From Mycobacterium sp. GA-1199 (GTDB lineage Bacteria > Actinomycetota > Actinomycetes > Mycobacteriales > Mycobacteriaceae), in NCBI RefSeq assembly GCF_001500045.1, contig NZ_LQIX01000006.1, positions 1 through 64,000 of the forward strand: a stretch of 64,000 nucleotides of DNA. The letters run 5' to 3'. Below are positions 54,967-64,000 of this stretch, one piece after another. The notes under the pieces were generated by a model. The model did not search any database, was not told where the DNA came from, and saw only the letters and a list, made by a program, of their open reading frames with translations. Every line of letters begins with the position of its first letter. Positions within the stretch are counted from its first letter, which is position 1. The translations under genes were made by a program, and so were the position numbers.

Positions 54967-56325
54967 ATGGCTGCGCTGTCGGCGGTGGTCTTCACGCTGA
55001 GCTGGTGGTTGGGGCTGTACCTTCTGGCCCGCGACCCGCGTAAGCCCGTGCTCGTGCTGGCCGCGACCGGGTTGACGAGTTTCGCAGCTGTCGTCGCGCT
55101 CGACGCCGTCCGGACCGTCAGCGGCGCCGACGTGCTCAGCCGCATCGAGGTCTACCTCGTCGCCGTGCCGGGCATCGCGTGGTTCGCGGTGCTCCTCGAG
55201 CTGTCCCGGCCCCGTGACACCTGGCGCAGTCGCGCGGGCGAGTTCGGATTGGTCGCCGTGGTGGCCGCGGCCGCGTTCGTCGGCGCCGCGATGGCCGGAA
55301 GCGTCGACGGACCGCTGCGCCTGGGTCACTGGGTGATGTTCGCGGCGGTCTCGCTGTCGTCGCTGGGCGCCATGGTGTACGCGGTGCTGCGCCGGTCGCA
55401 GCCGGGCCCGGTGGTCGGTTTCGTGGTGGTCGCGACGTTGTTCTTCGCATTGGGCAACGCGATCCTGATCATCCCGCTGGGGCTCGTGCCGAGCTGGTTG
55501 GCGTTGGCGGGCACCGGGTTCGACGTCGCACTGCTCGGGGTGGCCGTGGCGATCGGGGACGCCTTCGACGAGGGGCAGGCGTTGCGCGGCGACATGTTGC
55601 GCTCGTTCGCGGCGACGGCGGTGGTGGCGGTGCTGTTCGGCGGCCAGGCATTGATCGGGCTGGCGGTCACCGGCCACGACACCGCGCTGACGGTGCTGCT
55701 GTTCACCAGCCTGGCGATCGCGATCGCGATCAACGTGCTCGCCGACCCGCTGGCCGGCGCGCTCGACCGGCTGGCGTTCTCGCGCTCGCCCGCCCTGCGC
55801 GCCGACCGCGCGGCACTGCGCAGCACCGAGGCGGCGCTGCCGCTGCGCAAGGACAACCCGCTCGACGGCGTCGACGAGCAGACGTTCGTCCGACTCACCC
55901 GTCGCGCGCTCGGACACTACGGCGATCTGTCCAAGCTGATCGCCAGCCCGCTGACCAACCTGCCGATCATCGACGAGCGGTTGGCGTCGCGCGGCGCCCC
56001 CGACCAGCCGCTGGAGCGGGCGACCGAGCTCAAGGCCCTGCTAGCCGAGCGCATCGCCCGGCTCAAACCGCGCGACGGCGGCGAGTTCGGCACCACCGAG
56101 GAGTGGCGGCACTACAACTCGCTGTATTTCCCGTATGTGGTCGGGGTGCGCGCCTATGCGCAGAACGCCACCGCCGCCGGACTCGATCCCGTCGCCCGGC
56201 AGGCCTGGCAGTGGTTCGTCACCGAGGTGCCGCAGCGGTCGCTGCACAACTGGCAGAACGCCGCCGCGCGGCTGATCGCCGCCGATCTGCGGGGCAACCT
56301 GGTGGCCGCTCAGACCGACGCCTGA
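54967..56325 (+). CDS. Polytopic membrane protein of unknown function
   Basis: A 452-residue protein with about eight or nine hydrophobic helices in the first 265 residues and a soluble C-terminal domain of about 185 residues rich in Arg and Leu. The latter contains FVRLTRRALGHYGDLSKL and LHNWQNAAARLIA. The N-terminal part resembles the 7TM sensor regions fused to signalling domains, but no kinase or cyclase domain follows. It starts 15 nt after the prenyltransferase gene, so the two are probably cotranscribed. Confidence 0.75.
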   Translation: MAALSAVVFTLSWWLGLYLLARDPRKPVLVLAATGLTSFAAVVALDAVRTVSGADVLSRIEVYLVAVPGIAWFAVLLELSRPRDTWRSRAGEFGLVAVVAAAAFVGAAMAGSVDGPLRLGHWVMFAAVSLSSLGAMVYAVLRRSQPGPVVGFVVVATLFFALGNAILIIPLGLVPSWLALAGTGFDVALLGVAVAIGDAFDEGQALRGDMLRSFAATAVVAVLFGGQALIGLAVTGHDTALTVLLFTSLAIAIAINVLADPLAGALDRLAFSRSPALRADRAALRSTEAALPLRKDNPLDGVDEQTFVRLTRRALGHYGDLSKLIASPLTNLPIIDERLASRGAPDQPLERATELKALLAERIARLKPRDGGEFGTTEEWRHYNSLYFPYVVGVRAYAQNATAAGLDPVARQAWQWFVTEVPQRSLHNWQNAAARLIAADLRGNLVAAQTDA

Positions 56326-56435
56326 GCTTCAGAACCCGGAGCGCGGGGGGTTCAATGCCCGCGTGACCTGCGGTTGGCAGTAGCTGGCAGCGTTCTGCGT
56401 CGATCTGGCAGCGGCATCTGAGCACTGTCGGTGAC

Positions 56436-56876
56436 ATGACCACCGCAACCACCCACCCGGTACGGGATACCGCCGGCGACGGCGATCCCGGAAGCGACTC
56501 CCTGCTGCGCGTCGCGCTGCGTGCCGACGCGACGCTGTGCGGGGGCCTCGGCTTGATAATCGCGATGGCCGCCGACCCGCTGTCGCGGGTGAGCGGTCTG
56601 TCCGCCACCAGCGAGTGGATCGGTGGGGCCGCACTCGTCGGCTACGGCGCCGCACTGTTCCTGGCGGCCGGGGCGCCTGATGTCCGCCGCGTCGGTATCG
56701 GCGTGCTGGTCGGCAACATCGTCTTCGCGCTCGTCGTGGCCGCGGTGCTGGCGACCGGCTTGCTGCCGCTGACGGAAGCCGGCGTGGTGGGAATTGCCGG
56801 GTTCACCGCCGTCACCCTCGCATTCGCCTACGCCCAGTACCTCGGGGTGCGTCACCTGATGTCGACCCCCTCATGA
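56436..56876 (+). CDS. Four-helix membrane protein, tandem paralogue 1
   Basis: A 146-residue protein with four hydrophobic segments after a polar N-terminus. Its LLRVALRADATLCGGLGLI segment aligns with LLRFAMRADAILTGLAGI of the next gene, showing a tandem duplication. No function is recognised. Confidence 0.78.
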   Translation: MTTATTHPVRDTAGDGDPGSDSLLRVALRADATLCGGLGLIIAMAADPLSRVSGLSATSEWIGGAALVGYGAALFLAAGAPDVRRVGIGVLVGNIVFALVVAAVLATGLLPLTEAGVVGIAGFTAVTLAFAYAQYLGVRHLMSTPS

Positions 56877-56954
56877 CTGGTCCGGAGCCGCCGTCGTCAG
56901 AGGTTGCGGCGTCGGCTCCGGAACGGTCCTCATCCCACAAGAAAGGAATCCATC

Positions 56955-57362
56955 ATGACCGCACTCTCCGAACGGCTGAACGAGTCGACGGACGCACTGC
57001 TGCGCTTTGCCATGCGCGCCGACGCGATTCTCACCGGCCTCGCCGGTATCGCGGCTCTTCCCCTCGCGGGTTGGCTGGCCGACACGTCGGGCACCACAAT
57101 CACCTTCGAGTACGGAATGGCGGCGTTCTTCATCGCCTACGGTCTGGCGGTCCTGGCCCTCGCGGCCCTGCCGTCGCTGAAGACGGCGGGCATGGCGGTG
57201 ATCGTCGCCAACGTCCTGTACGCCGTTGCGGCGGTAGTGCTCGTGATCTCGAACGTGTTCCCGCTCACCACGATCGGGGTGGTCCTGACGCTTGCCACCG
57301 GCGTGTACACGCTGGCGTTCGCCGAACTGCAGTACCAGGGCTGGCGCCGGATCAACCGGTAG
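56955..57362 (+). CDS. Four-helix membrane protein, tandem paralogue 2
   Basis: A 135-residue four-helix protein, paralogous to the preceding gene. The ATG at 56955 has GAAAGGAATC at good spacing. It ends 3 nt before the stop of the convergent coaA gene. Function unknown. Confidence 0.8.
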   Translation: MTALSERLNESTDALLRFAMRADAILTGLAGIAALPLAGWLADTSGTTITFEYGMAAFFIAYGLAVLALAALPSLKTAGMAVIVANVLYAVAAVVLVISNVFPLTTIGVVLTLATGVYTLAFAELQYQGWRRINR

Positions 57363-57365
57363 CCG

Positions 57366-58313
57366 CTACAGCTTGCGCAGGCGCAGCCGGTTGATCGAGT
57401 GGTCGGCGTCCTTGCGCAGGACGAGCGTCGCGCGCGGCCGGGTCGGGAGGATGTTCTCGATGAGGTTGGGCCGGTTGATCGAGTGCCAGATGTCGCTGGC
57501 GGCGAACACGGCCTGCTCGTCGGTCAGTGTGGCGTAGTGGTGAAAGTGCGAGGCCGGGTCGGCGAACGCCGTCGTGCGCAAGCCGAGGAACCGATCGATG
57601 TACCACTTCTCGATGTCGTCGATGCGGGCGTCGACGTAGACCGAGAAGTCGAACAGGTCGGAGACCATCAACGTCGGCCCGGTCTGCAGCACGTTGAGAC
57701 CCTCGAGGATCAGGATGTCCGGATGCCGGACGATCTGCTTTTCTCCGGGCACGATGTCGTAGAGCAGGTGCGAGTACACCGGCGCGCACGCGTACTCCGC
57801 GCCGGACTTGACCGTCGTGACGAACCGCATCAGCGCACGCCGGTCATAGCTTTCCGGAAAACCCTTGCGTCCCATCAGATTCCGGCGTACCAATTCCGCA
57901 TTGGGGTAGAGGAACCCGTCGGTGGTGACCAGGTCGACGCGAGGGTGGTGCTCCCAGCGCGCCAGAAGCGCCTGCAGCACACGGGCTGTCGTGGACTTGC
58001 CGACCGCGACACTGCCCGCGACGCCGATCACGAACGGCACCGGCCGGTCCGGCTGAGACTCGCTGTCTGAGTCTCCGCCCAGGAACTCGGCGGTCGTCGC
58101 GAACAACCGCTGGCGCGCGGCGACCTGGAGGTGGATCAGCCGGGCCAACGGCAGATAGACCTCTTCTACTTCGAGGAGGTCGATTTTCTCGCCGATACCG
58201 CGCAGCTTCTTCAGCTCGTCCTCGGTGAGTTTCAACGGCGTCGACATACGCAGGTTCCGCCACTGACTCCGGTCGAACTCCACATATGGGCTGGGTTCAC
58301 TCAGCCGCGCCAT
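57366..58313 (-). CDS. coaA: Type I pantothenate kinase
   Basis: A 315-residue CoaA. The Walker A motif [12 protein letters not shown] is at 97-108, and the pantothenate-binding segments [10 protein letters not shown] and [11 protein letters not shown] follow. It phosphorylates pantothenate, the first committed step of coenzyme A synthesis, and is usually feedback-inhibited by CoA. The ATG at 58313 gives the family length; the frame open upstream is not coding. Divergent from a DUF885 gene with a 30-nt gap. Matches Rv1092c. Confidence 0.96.
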   Translation of the reverse strand: MARLSEPSPYVEFDRSQWRNLRMSTPLKLTEDELKKLRGIGEKIDLLEVEEVYLPLARLIHLQVAARQRLFATTAEFLGGDSDSESQPDRPVPFVIGVAGSVAVGKSTTARVLQALLARWEHHPRVDLVTTDGFLYPNAELVRRNLMGRKGFPESYDRRALMRFVTTVKSGAEYACAPVYSHLLYDIVPGEKQIVRHPDILILEGLNVLQTGPTLMVSDLFDFSVYVDARIDDIEKWYIDRFLGLRTTAFADPASHFHHYATLTDEQAVFAASDIWHSINRPNLIENILPTRPRATLVLRKDADHSINRLRLRKL

Positions 58314-58343
58314 GCGCCCAGTCTTGCATTTACGGTTGAGTTC

Positions 58344-59546
58344 ATGGACGCCAGCACCGTGATCCGCGAGTATCTGCTGCTCGGTCTGCGCTTCGACCGC
58401 GTGGAGCAGGGCTATGTCGACTCCTTCACCGGCGACCCGGCGTTGCGCCGTGCCGTCGCCGCCGAACCGCAGCCCGATCCCGCGGACCTGGCGCGGCAGG
58501 CCGACCGTTTGCTGGGGGAGTTGACCTCGGTCGACGGGCTGGAGCGGGCGCGCAAGGACTACATCGGCGCCCACCTACGGGCGTTGGCATGCGCGGGACG
58601 CAAGTTCGCGGGCGAGCAGGTCGGCTTCGTCGACGAGGTCGAGGCGTACTTCGACGTGCACATCGGCAGGGGCGACCCGGAGCGGTACCGGCAGGCCCAT
58701 CGGCGACTCGACGAGGTGCTGAGCGGGCCAGGTCCGCTCGCCGACCAGATGCAGGCCTACCGCGCGGCCGAGGAGATTCCACCCGCGCGCCTCGAAGAGT
58801 GCATTCAGGCGTTCTCCAGCGCGCTGCGCGACCGCGTGCGCGCCGAGTATCCGCTGCCCGACGCGGAGACCATCACTTATGAGGTCGTCTCCGACAAGCC
58901 GTGGTCTGGTTTCAACTACTACCACGGGGATTACAAGTCGACGGTGGCCGTCAACGCGGACCTCAAGCAGCAGATGTCGAACCTGCCCCGGCTGGTCGCG
59001 CACGAGTCGTACCCCGGCCACCACACCGAGCACTGCCGCAAGGAGGTCGGTCTGGTCGAGAACCGGGGACAGGCAGAGCAGACCATCTTCCTGGTCAACA
59101 CCCCGCAGTGTCTGATGGCCGAGGGCCTCGCCGATCTCGCGCTCTACGCGGCGATCGGACCCGAATGGGGCGTATGGGCCGGGGAGATCTACGCCGACCT
59201 GGGGCTGCGGTTCGACGGGGAGCGCGCCCAGGCGGTGTCGGAGGCGACCTCCGCCCTCGCCGAGGTGCGCCAGGACGCGGCGCTGATGCTGCACGACGAG
59301 CACCGCGACGTCGACGAGGTCGTCGCGTTTCTCAAGCAGTGGCTGCTGGTCAACGACCAGCGCGCCCGTCAGATGCTGCGGTTCCTGTCCTCGCCGCTGT
59401 GGCGCGCGTACACCAGCACCTACGTCGAGGGGTACCGGTTGCTGCGGGGCTGGCTGGATGAGCGGCCCGATGACGTCAGCTTGACCCAGCGGTTCGGCAC
59501 GTTGCTCGACGAGCCGTTGATTCCCTCATCGCTGCGAGCGGCCTGA
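58344..59546 (+). CDS. DUF885 family metallopeptidase-like protein
   Basis: A 400-residue protein of a DUF885-related family. The metal-binding motif reads [11 protein letters not shown] (an HExxPGH variant of HExxH), with a downstream glutamate in [11 protein letters not shown]. Related proteins are zinc metalloproteases, but it is about 200 residues shorter than typical exported DUF885 proteins. No signal peptide is seen, so it should be cytosolic. The substrate is unknown. Confidence 0.82.
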   Translation: MDASTVIREYLLLGLRFDRVEQGYVDSFTGDPALRRAVAAEPQPDPADLARQADRLLGELTSVDGLERARKDYIGAHLRALACAGRKFAGEQVGFVDEVEAYFDVHIGRGDPERYRQAHRRLDEVLSGPGPLADQMQAYRAAEEIPPARLEECIQAFSSALRDRVRAEYPLPDAETITYEVVSDKPWSGFNYYHGDYKSTVAVNADLKQQMSNLPRLVAHESYPGHHTEHCRKEVGLVENRGQAEQTIFLVNTPQCLMAEGLADLALYAAIGPEWGVWAGEIYADLGLRFDGERAQAVSEATSALAEVRQDAALMLHDEHRDVDEVVAFLKQWLLVNDQRARQMLRFLSSPLWRAYTSTYVEGYRLLRGWLDERPDDVSLTQRFGTLLDEPLIPSSLRAA

Positions 59547-59586
59547 GTATCACGGTCGTCGCGCCGGGCCCTATGGGGAAGCCACC

Positions 59587-59657
59587 GTTTCGTTGCCCAG
59601 CTCGCAGCGAATTCTTCGTTGGCAGCGAATCTTTCGCTCGTAGCTGGGCATCGAAAC
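59587..59657. repeat. 71-nt imperfect hairpin upstream of glyA
   Basis: Stem built from GTTTCG/CGAAAC, TGCCCAGCT/AGCTGGGCA and AGCGAA/TTCGCT, with one single mismatch and one 3x3 internal loop, around a 21-nt loop. The loop side also carries a near-direct repeat (CAGCGAATTCTTCG, CAGCGAATCTTTCG). It may be a terminator for the DUF885 gene, a leader structure or a repeat element. Confidence 0.75.
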
Positions 59658-59729
59658 AGGTATCTCGGCCGGGTGCGGATGATGCCACCGTGATCGGCGA
59701 GGCTGATGTGACTGCTGTGGATAGAGGGC

Positions 59730-59799
59730 GCGGTGTATGGCGGACGCGGTGGGTATGGCGGAAGCGGTGGGTGAGCCCGACCCGGTGGGTATGGCGGAC
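59730..59799. repeat. Imperfect 18-bp tandem repeats before glyA
   Basis: Four units based on GCGGTGGGTATGGCGGAC (59730-59745 shortened, 59746-59763, 59764-59781 diverged, 59782-59799). They lie in the glyA leader. An open frame in phase with glyA passes through them, but the homologous protein starts only at 59848. Confidence 0.7.
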
Positions 59800-59847
59800 C
59801 CCTATGGGCTGGTCGTTGCACGATCCCGGCGTCGTAGGCTGAGGCAC

Positions 59848-61323
59848 ATGACTGCAGACCCCGTGACCTCCAACGCTGCCGCCCCCGGTGCGGAATACGC
59901 CGAGACCGCGAGTGCCGCCTACCGGGCCGCGTTGCAGGTGATCGAGTCGGTGGAGCCGCGCATCGCGGCCGCGACGCGTAAAGAGCTTGCCGATCAACGG
60001 GATTCGCTCAAGCTCATCGCCAGCGAGAACTACGCCTCGCCTGCGGTGCTGCTGACGATGGGCTCCTGGTTCTCCGACAAGTACGCCGAAGGCACGATCG
60101 GGCACCGGTTCTATGCGGGTTGCCAGAACGTCGACACCGTCGAGAGCCTCGCCGCCGAACACGCCCGCGAGCTGTTCGGAGCGCCGTATGCCTACGTACA
60201 GCCGCACTCGGGCATCGACGCCAACCTCGTTGCCTTCTGGGCGATCCTGGCCACCCGGGTCGAGGCGCCCGAACTGGCCGCGGCCGGCCTCAAGCACGTC
60301 AACGACCTGTCCGAGGCGGACTGGGAGCAGCTGCGCAACAAGCTCGGCAACCAGCGGCTGCTGGGGATGTCGCTGGACGCGGGCGGCCACCTGACCCACG
60401 GCTTCCGGCCCAACATCTCCGGCAAGATGTTCCACCAGCGGAGCTACGGCACCGACCCGAATACGGGCTTCCTCGACTACGGCGCGGTGGCCGACGCCGC
60501 CCGCGAGTTCAAGCCGCTGATCATCGTGGCCGGCTACTCGGCCTATCCGCGCCGGGTTAACTTCGCGACCATGCGCGAAATCGCCGACGAGGTCGGCGCC
60601 ACGTTGATGGTCGACATGGCGCACTTCGCGGGCCTGGTCGCGGGCAAGGTGTTCACCGGCGACGAGGATCCGGTACCGCACGCCCACGTCACCACCACGA
60701 CCACTCACAAGTCGCTGCGCGGGCCGCGTGGCGGGATGGTGCTCGCCCAGCCCGAGTACTCCGACGCCGTCGACAAGGGCTGCCCGATGGTGCTGGGTGG
60801 TCCGCTGTCACACGTGATGGCCGCCAAAGCGGTTGCGCTCGCCGAGGCCCGCCAACCGGCCTTCCAGGCGTACGCCCAGCGTGTCGCCGACAACGCCCAG
60901 GCCCTGGCCGACGGTTTCCTCAAGCGTGACGCCGCGCTGGTCACCGGCGGCACCGACAACCACATCGTGCTGCTCGACGTCACCTCGTTCGGCCTGACCG
61001 GCCGCCAGGCCGAATCGGCGCTGCTCGACGCGGGCATCGTCACCAACCGCAACTCCGTGCCCGCCGACCCCAACGGCGCCTGGTACACCAGCGGCATCCG
61101 GTTGGGCACCCCCGCGCTGACGACCAGGGGATTCGGGGCCGACGACTTCGACCGCGTGGCCGAGCTGATCGTGGACGTTCTGGCCAACACTCAACCTTCT
61201 GCTGCCGCAGGGGGAGTGTCGAAGGCCAAGTACACCCTGGCCGACGGCACTGCCGAGCGCGTGCACGCCGCCTCTGCCGAGCTGTTGGAGGCGAACCCCC
61301 TGTATCCGGGGCTGACGCTGTAG
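59848..61323 (+). CDS. glyA: Serine hydroxymethyltransferase, long form
   Basis: A 491-residue PLP enzyme interconverting serine and glycine with tetrahydrofolate. PLP lysine K288 is in [27 protein letters not shown] and [12 protein letters not shown] are typical. It is about 65 residues longer than common bacterial GlyA: a segment at about 131-172 is inserted before [15 protein letters not shown], and both ends are extended. M. tuberculosis GlyA1 at this locus is the short type as I recall it, so this looks like a different clade. The ATG at 59848 is preferred. Confidence 0.92.
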   Translation: MTADPVTSNAAAPGAEYAETASAAYRAALQVIESVEPRIAAATRKELADQRDSLKLIASENYASPAVLLTMGSWFSDKYAEGTIGHRFYAGCQNVDTVESLAAEHARELFGAPYAYVQPHSGIDANLVAFWAILATRVEAPELAAAGLKHVNDLSEADWEQLRNKLGNQRLLGMSLDAGGHLTHGFRPNISGKMFHQRSYGTDPNTGFLDYGAVADAAREFKPLIIVAGYSAYPRRVNFATMREIADEVGATLMVDMAHFAGLVAGKVFTGDEDPVPHAHVTTTTTHKSLRGPRGGMVLAQPEYSDAVDKGCPMVLGGPLSHVMAAKAVALAEARQPAFQAYAQRVADNAQALADGFLKRDAALVTGGTDNHIVLLDVTSFGLTGRQAESALLDAGIVTNRNSVPADPNGAWYTSGIRLGTPALTTRGFGADDFDRVAELIVDVLANTQPSAAAGGVSKAKYTLADGTAERVHAASAELLEANPLYPGLTL

Positions 61324-61341
61324 CCGCACGCCACGCCGGTC

Positions 61342-61359
61342 GGGAATTTTACGATTCCC
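61342..61359. promoter_or_regulatory. Inverted repeat upstream of desA2
   Basis: GGGAAT-TTTACG-ATTCCC, perfect 6-nt arms, 25 nt upstream of the desA2 ATG. It may be an operator or part of the glyA terminator. Confidence 0.4.
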
Positions 61360-61369
61360 ACAGAATTGA

Positions 61370-61380
61370 GTTACTGTAAC
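61370..61380. promoter_or_regulatory. Perfect palindrome next to the desA2 start
   Basis: GTTACTGTAAC is a 5-1-5 perfect inverted repeat ending 3 nt before the ATG. A repressor bound here would block transcription or initiation; the desaturase regulator MadR is a candidate (inference). Confidence 0.45.
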
Positions 61381-61383
61381 CGC

Positions 61384-62211
61384 ATGGCACAGAAACCTGT
61401 ACCGAATGCGCTGATCCTCGAACTCGAGCCGGTCGTGCAGCAGGAGCTGCGTCGTCACATCGACAGCGAGGATCTCTGGTACGCGCACGACTATGTGCCG
61501 TTCGACCAGGGTGAGAACTTCGCCTTTCTCGGCGGTAAGGACTGGGATCCCTCGCAGGTGACGCTGCCCAAGGATGTCACCGACGCGCTCGAGATCCTGC
61601 TCATCACCAAGGACAACCTGGCAGGCTTCCACCGCGAGTTCGTGTTCAGCTTCATCCTCGAAGAGAAGTGGGGCCGCTGGATCGGCCGGTGGACCGCCGA
61701 GGAGCACCTGCACGCGATTGCGCTGCGCAACTACCTCGTCGTCACCCGCGAGATCGATCCGGCCGCCAACGAAGACGTCCGCGTCGAACACGTGATGAAG
61801 GGCTACCGTGCCGACACCTACAGTCAGATCGAGCGGCTGGTGTTCATGGCTTTCTTCGAGCGCGCCCACGCCGTGTTCTGCCGCAACCTCGAAGCGAAGA
61901 TCACCGAACCGGTGCTGAAGAACCTCATCGGTCGCATCGCCAAAGACGAGGAGCGGCACGAGGAGTTCTTCGCCAACCTGGTCTCGCACCTGTTGTCCAC
62001 GAGCCGTGAGGAAACCGTCGAGGCCATCGCGCGACGCGCGGCGGAACTCGACGTCGTCGGGGGTGACATCGACGCGTACGCCGACAAGGTGCGCAACGTC
62101 GCCGAGGCCGGGATCTTCGGACCCGAGCAGCTGCGTCAGGTGATCACCGACCGAGTCGCCGCGTGGGGGCTGGCCGACGAGCCGCAGATGCGCGAGTTCA
62201 CCCCCGCGTAA
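61384..62211 (+). CDS. desA2: Acyl-ACP desaturase DesA2
   Basis: A 275-residue diiron desaturase of the stearoyl-ACP desaturase type. Three E-x-x-H motifs are visible at E107-H110 (EEHLH), E159-H162 (ERAH) and E189-H192 (DEERH). Length and sequence match DesA2 (Rv1094), which is essential in M. tuberculosis and linked to mycolate precursor desaturation. No strong Shine-Dalgarno precedes the ATG at 61384; the palindromes at 61342-61380 lie just upstream. Confidence 0.94.
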   Translation: MAQKPVPNALILELEPVVQQELRRHIDSEDLWYAHDYVPFDQGENFAFLGGKDWDPSQVTLPKDVTDALEILLITKDNLAGFHREFVFSFILEEKWGRWIGRWTAEEHLHAIALRNYLVVTREIDPAANEDVRVEHVMKGYRADTYSQIERLVFMAFFERAHAVFCRNLEAKITEPVLKNLIGRIAKDEERHEEFFANLVSHLLSTSREETVEAIARRAAELDVVGGDIDAYADKVRNVAEAGIFGPEQLRQVITDRVAAWGLADEPQMREFTPA

Positions 62212-62300
62212 CCGCGCGATCATCGCCGCGGACGAGCAACGGCAACACTACGGCGCGCCTGCACGGCGCATGTGCCGCAACGGGAGTAGCGTCGTTTCCG

Positions 62301-62519
62301 ATGGCTAGCGACGTGCTTTGCTGTCCGGGCGGTACCCGATCGTTGCGATCACGAGAGGGCCGGCCCCGGCCCTGGTGCCGCAGTGTCCGCCGACGGTTCG
62401 CGGGGGACCCGCGGATACCAGGAGCGCTACGTGATCGATTCGCCTCTCCGGACCTACGTGCTCGACACCTCCGTGCTGTTGTCAGATCCCTGGGCCTGCA
62501 CGCGCTTTGCCGAGCATGA
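62301..62519 (+). CDS. Candidate phoAT antitoxin-like small gene overlapping phoH2
   Basis: A 72-codon frame from ATG 62301 to 62519 overlaps the start of phoH2 by 89 nt in another frame. Mycobacterial phoH2 genes are known to be preceded by and overlap a small gene, phoAT, and this frame has the right place and size. It is Arg-rich with three cysteines. TAGCGT at 62287-62292 could be a -10 for a leaderless transcript. I could not check homology, so it may be a chance frame. Confidence 0.35.
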   Translation: MASDVLCCPGGTRSLRSREGRPRPWCRSVRRRFAGDPRIPGALRDRFASPDLRARHLRAVVRSLGLHALCRA

Positions 62520-63744
62520 GGTCGTGGTCCCGCTGGTGGTCATCAGCGAGCTCGAAGCCAAGCGACACCATCATGAGCTAGGCTGGTTCGCGCGTCAGGC
62601 CCTGCGGCTGTTCGACGATCTCCGACTCGAACACGGCCGACTCGATCAGCCGATTCCCGTTGGCACACAGGGTGGTTCGCTACACGTCGAACTGAACCAC
62701 AGCGATCCGTCGGTGCTTCCCGCCGGTTTCCGCACCGACAGCAACGATGCGCGGATCCTGACGGTGGCGACCAATCTCGCCGCCGAGGGCAAGAACGTCA
62801 CGTTGGTGAGCAAGGACATCCCGCTGCGCGTCAAGGCGGGTGCGGTCGGGTTGTCGGCCGACGAATACCACGCCCAGGACGTCATCACCTCCGGGTGGAC
62901 GGGCATGGCCGAGGTCGAGGTCGTCTCCGACGAGATCGACGCGTTGTTCGCCGACGGGGAGATCGATCTGCAGGCGGCCCGAGACCTGCCCTGCCACACC
63001 GGCATTCGTCTGCTCGGTGGCACGTCGCACGCGCTGGGCCGGGTGACGCCCGAGAAGCGGGTGCAGTTGGTGCGCGGCGACCGGGAGGCATTCGGGCTGC
63101 GGGGCCGCTCCGCCGAACAGCGGGTGGCCTTGGATCTGTTACTCGACGAATCGGTCGGCATCGTTTCGCTCGGCGGCAAGGCGGGCACCGGCAAGTCGGC
63201 GCTGGCGCTGTGCGCGGGACTGGAGGCGGTGCTCGAACGCCGCACACAACGCAAGGTCGTGGTCTTCCGTCCGCTCTACGCGGTCGGCGGGCAGGATCTC
63301 GGCTACCTGCCGGGCAGCGAGAGCGACAAGATGGGCCCTTGGGCGCAGGCGGTCTTCGACACACTGGAAGGGCTGGCCAGCCCGGCGGTGCTCGAGGAAG
63401 TCCTCTCGCGCGGCATGCTCGAGGTGCTGCCGCTGACCCACATCCGGGGGCGCTCGCTGCACGACTCGTTCGTGATCGTCGACGAGGCCCAGTCGCTCGA
63501 GCGCAATGTGCTGCTCACCGTTCTGTCGCGTCTCGGCGCAGGTTCGCGTGTGGTGCTCACCCACGACGTCGCCCAGCGCGACAACCTGCGAGTCGGCAGG
63601 CATGACGGCGTCGCCGCGGTGATCGAAAAGCTCAAGGGCCACCCGCTGTTCGCCCACATCACGCTCTTGCGCAGCGAGCGCTCGCCGATCGCCGCGCTGG
63701 TGACCGAGATGCTCGAGGAGATCAGCCCCGGCGCCCTGCCGTGA
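62431..63744 (+). CDS. phoH2: PhoH2: PIN domain fused to PhoH ATPase
   Basis: A 437-residue protein with an N-terminal PIN RNase domain (acidic residues D12, E40, D103 and D106) and a C-terminal PhoH ATPase (Walker [10 protein letters not shown] at 248-256, Walker B IVDEAQS). Mycobacterial PhoH2 unwinds and cuts RNA. The GTG at 62431 is chosen because AGGAG lies 6-7 nt upstream and the length fits; a GTG at 62383 would add 16 residues. It follows desA2 as in Rv1094-Rv1095, with the candidate phoAT in between. Confidence 0.93.
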   Translation: MIDSPLRTYVLDTSVLLSDPWACTRFAEHEVVVPLVVISELEAKRHHHELGWFARQALRLFDDLRLEHGRLDQPIPVGTQGGSLHVELNHSDPSVLPAGFRTDSNDARILTVATNLAAEGKNVTLVSKDIPLRVKAGAVGLSADEYHAQDVITSGWTGMAEVEVVSDEIDALFADGEIDLQAARDLPCHTGIRLLGGTSHALGRVTPEKRVQLVRGDREAFGLRGRSAEQRVALDLLLDESVGIVSLGGKAGTGKSALALCAGLEAVLERRTQRKVVVFRPLYAVGGQDLGYLPGSESDKMGPWAQAVFDTLEGLASPAVLEEVLSRGMLEVLPLTHIRGRSLHDSFVIVDEAQSLERNVLLTVLSRLGAGSRVVLTHDVAQRDNLRVGRHDGVAAVIEKLKGHPLFAHITLLRSERSPIAALVTEMLEEISPGALP

Positions 63745-63749
63745 ACCGG

Positions 63750-63965
63750 CTAGCGGCGACGGTTGCGACGGGCCAGGTACCAACCGGCGGCCGCCGCACC
63801 GCTGAGCGCCACCACCCGGTCGGCGCGATCGCCGCGCGGCAGGTCGAGTAGCGAAACCAGGCCCAGCACCGCGAATCCGGTGCCCAGGGCGGGCTGGCTG
63901 GTGGCCGTCGTGACCAGCGCGTTGCTGTGGTCGGTCAGGGTCGCGGGAGCTTCGTCGAGACGCAC
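63750..63965 (-). CDS. Small hypothetical membrane protein
   Basis: A 71-residue protein starting at GTG 63965, with two weakly hydrophobic stretches (about 28-42 and 51-63) and a C-terminal Arg-rich end (RRNRRR). It is convergent with phoH2, 5 nt between stops. No family was recognised; the start could lie further upstream, outside the visible context. Confidence 0.55.
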   Translation of the reverse strand: MRLDEAPATLTDHSNALVTTATSQPALGTGFAVLGLVSLLDLPRGDRADRVVALSGAAAAGWYLARRNRRR

Positions 63966-64000
63966 CGGTCCTCCAGTCGATGGCGGGGCGGGACAGCGTT

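Noticed and set aside
59737..59847. N-terminal extension of GlyA through the 18-bp repeats
   Set aside because: The extension is repeat-encoded, has no ribosome site, and the conserved protein begins at 59848.

Overview
The window looks like chromosomal DNA of a rapidly growing mycobacterium (Mycolicibacterium-like). The bases are GC-rich, and the genes include an antigen-85 homologue, mycothiol S-conjugate amidase (mca), DUF732 secreted proteins, a KstR-type operator, and a long run whose order matches M. tuberculosis Rv1062-Rv1095 from memory (two patatins, lpqV, cysteine dioxygenase, rhodanese, echA8/echA9, BI-1 protein, fadA3, SGNH hydrolase, lipU, cbs, pra, metB, greA, mca, hemolysin III, Z-FPP synthase, coaA, glyA, desA2, phoH2). 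No tRNA, rRNA, CRISPR array, transposase or prophage gene was seen.

Positions 1 to about 29,450 are accessory and variable. They hold an amidohydrolase cut by the left edge, a TetR-R2lox operon with a palindromic operator, an NDH-2-like dehydrogenase divergent from a formate/nitrite-family channel plus cyanase operon, and a large secreted Ser-rich C39-like protease with a small secreted partner. Next come an orphan LuxR regulator, a Tat-exported acetamidase interrupted by an in-frame TAG, and an ArsR/SRPBCC pair divergent from an NAD(P)-binding protein. After those are a truncated DUF732 gene, a coupled zinc-ribbon/S51-peptidase pair, a secreted protein with a duplicated domain, and the complete ectABCD ectoine/hydroxyectoine operon. 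The stretch ends with an Ag85C-like mycolyltransferase, a signalling cluster (GAF-ANTAR, STAS, HATPase, STAS), a beta-propeller protein, two convergent secreted paralogues, and a lipid-transfer thiolase next to a KstR-box-controlled dehydrogenase.

Positions about 29,500 to 64,000 are the conserved backbone. Themes are beta-oxidation and lipid hydrolysis (patatins, echA8, echA9, fadA3, lipU, an acyl-CoA dehydrogenase), sulfur amino acid and thiol metabolism (cysteine dioxygenase plus rhodanese, cbs, metB, mca), one-carbon and cofactor metabolism (glyA, coaA), envelope isoprenoid and fatty-acid desaturation (Z-FPP synthase, desA2), and RNA/stress functions (greA, phoH2 with a candidate phoAT). 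Into this backbone are set a DUF559-type nuclease-fold gene preceded by three 29-bp tandem repeats and ending in a 66-nt inverted repeat, a GOLPH3-family protein, and an unusually long serine hydroxymethyltransferase preceded by a strong hairpin and 18-bp repeats.

Nothing here is clearly a brand-new system. The best leads are the GAF-ANTAR/partner-switching cluster lacking both sigma factor and phosphatase, the amber-interrupted acetamidase, the Ser-rich secreted protease pair, the repeat-flanked DUF559 gene, and the phoAT-phoH2 overlap. Calls rest on reading translated frames and recalled family motifs; no database search was run.
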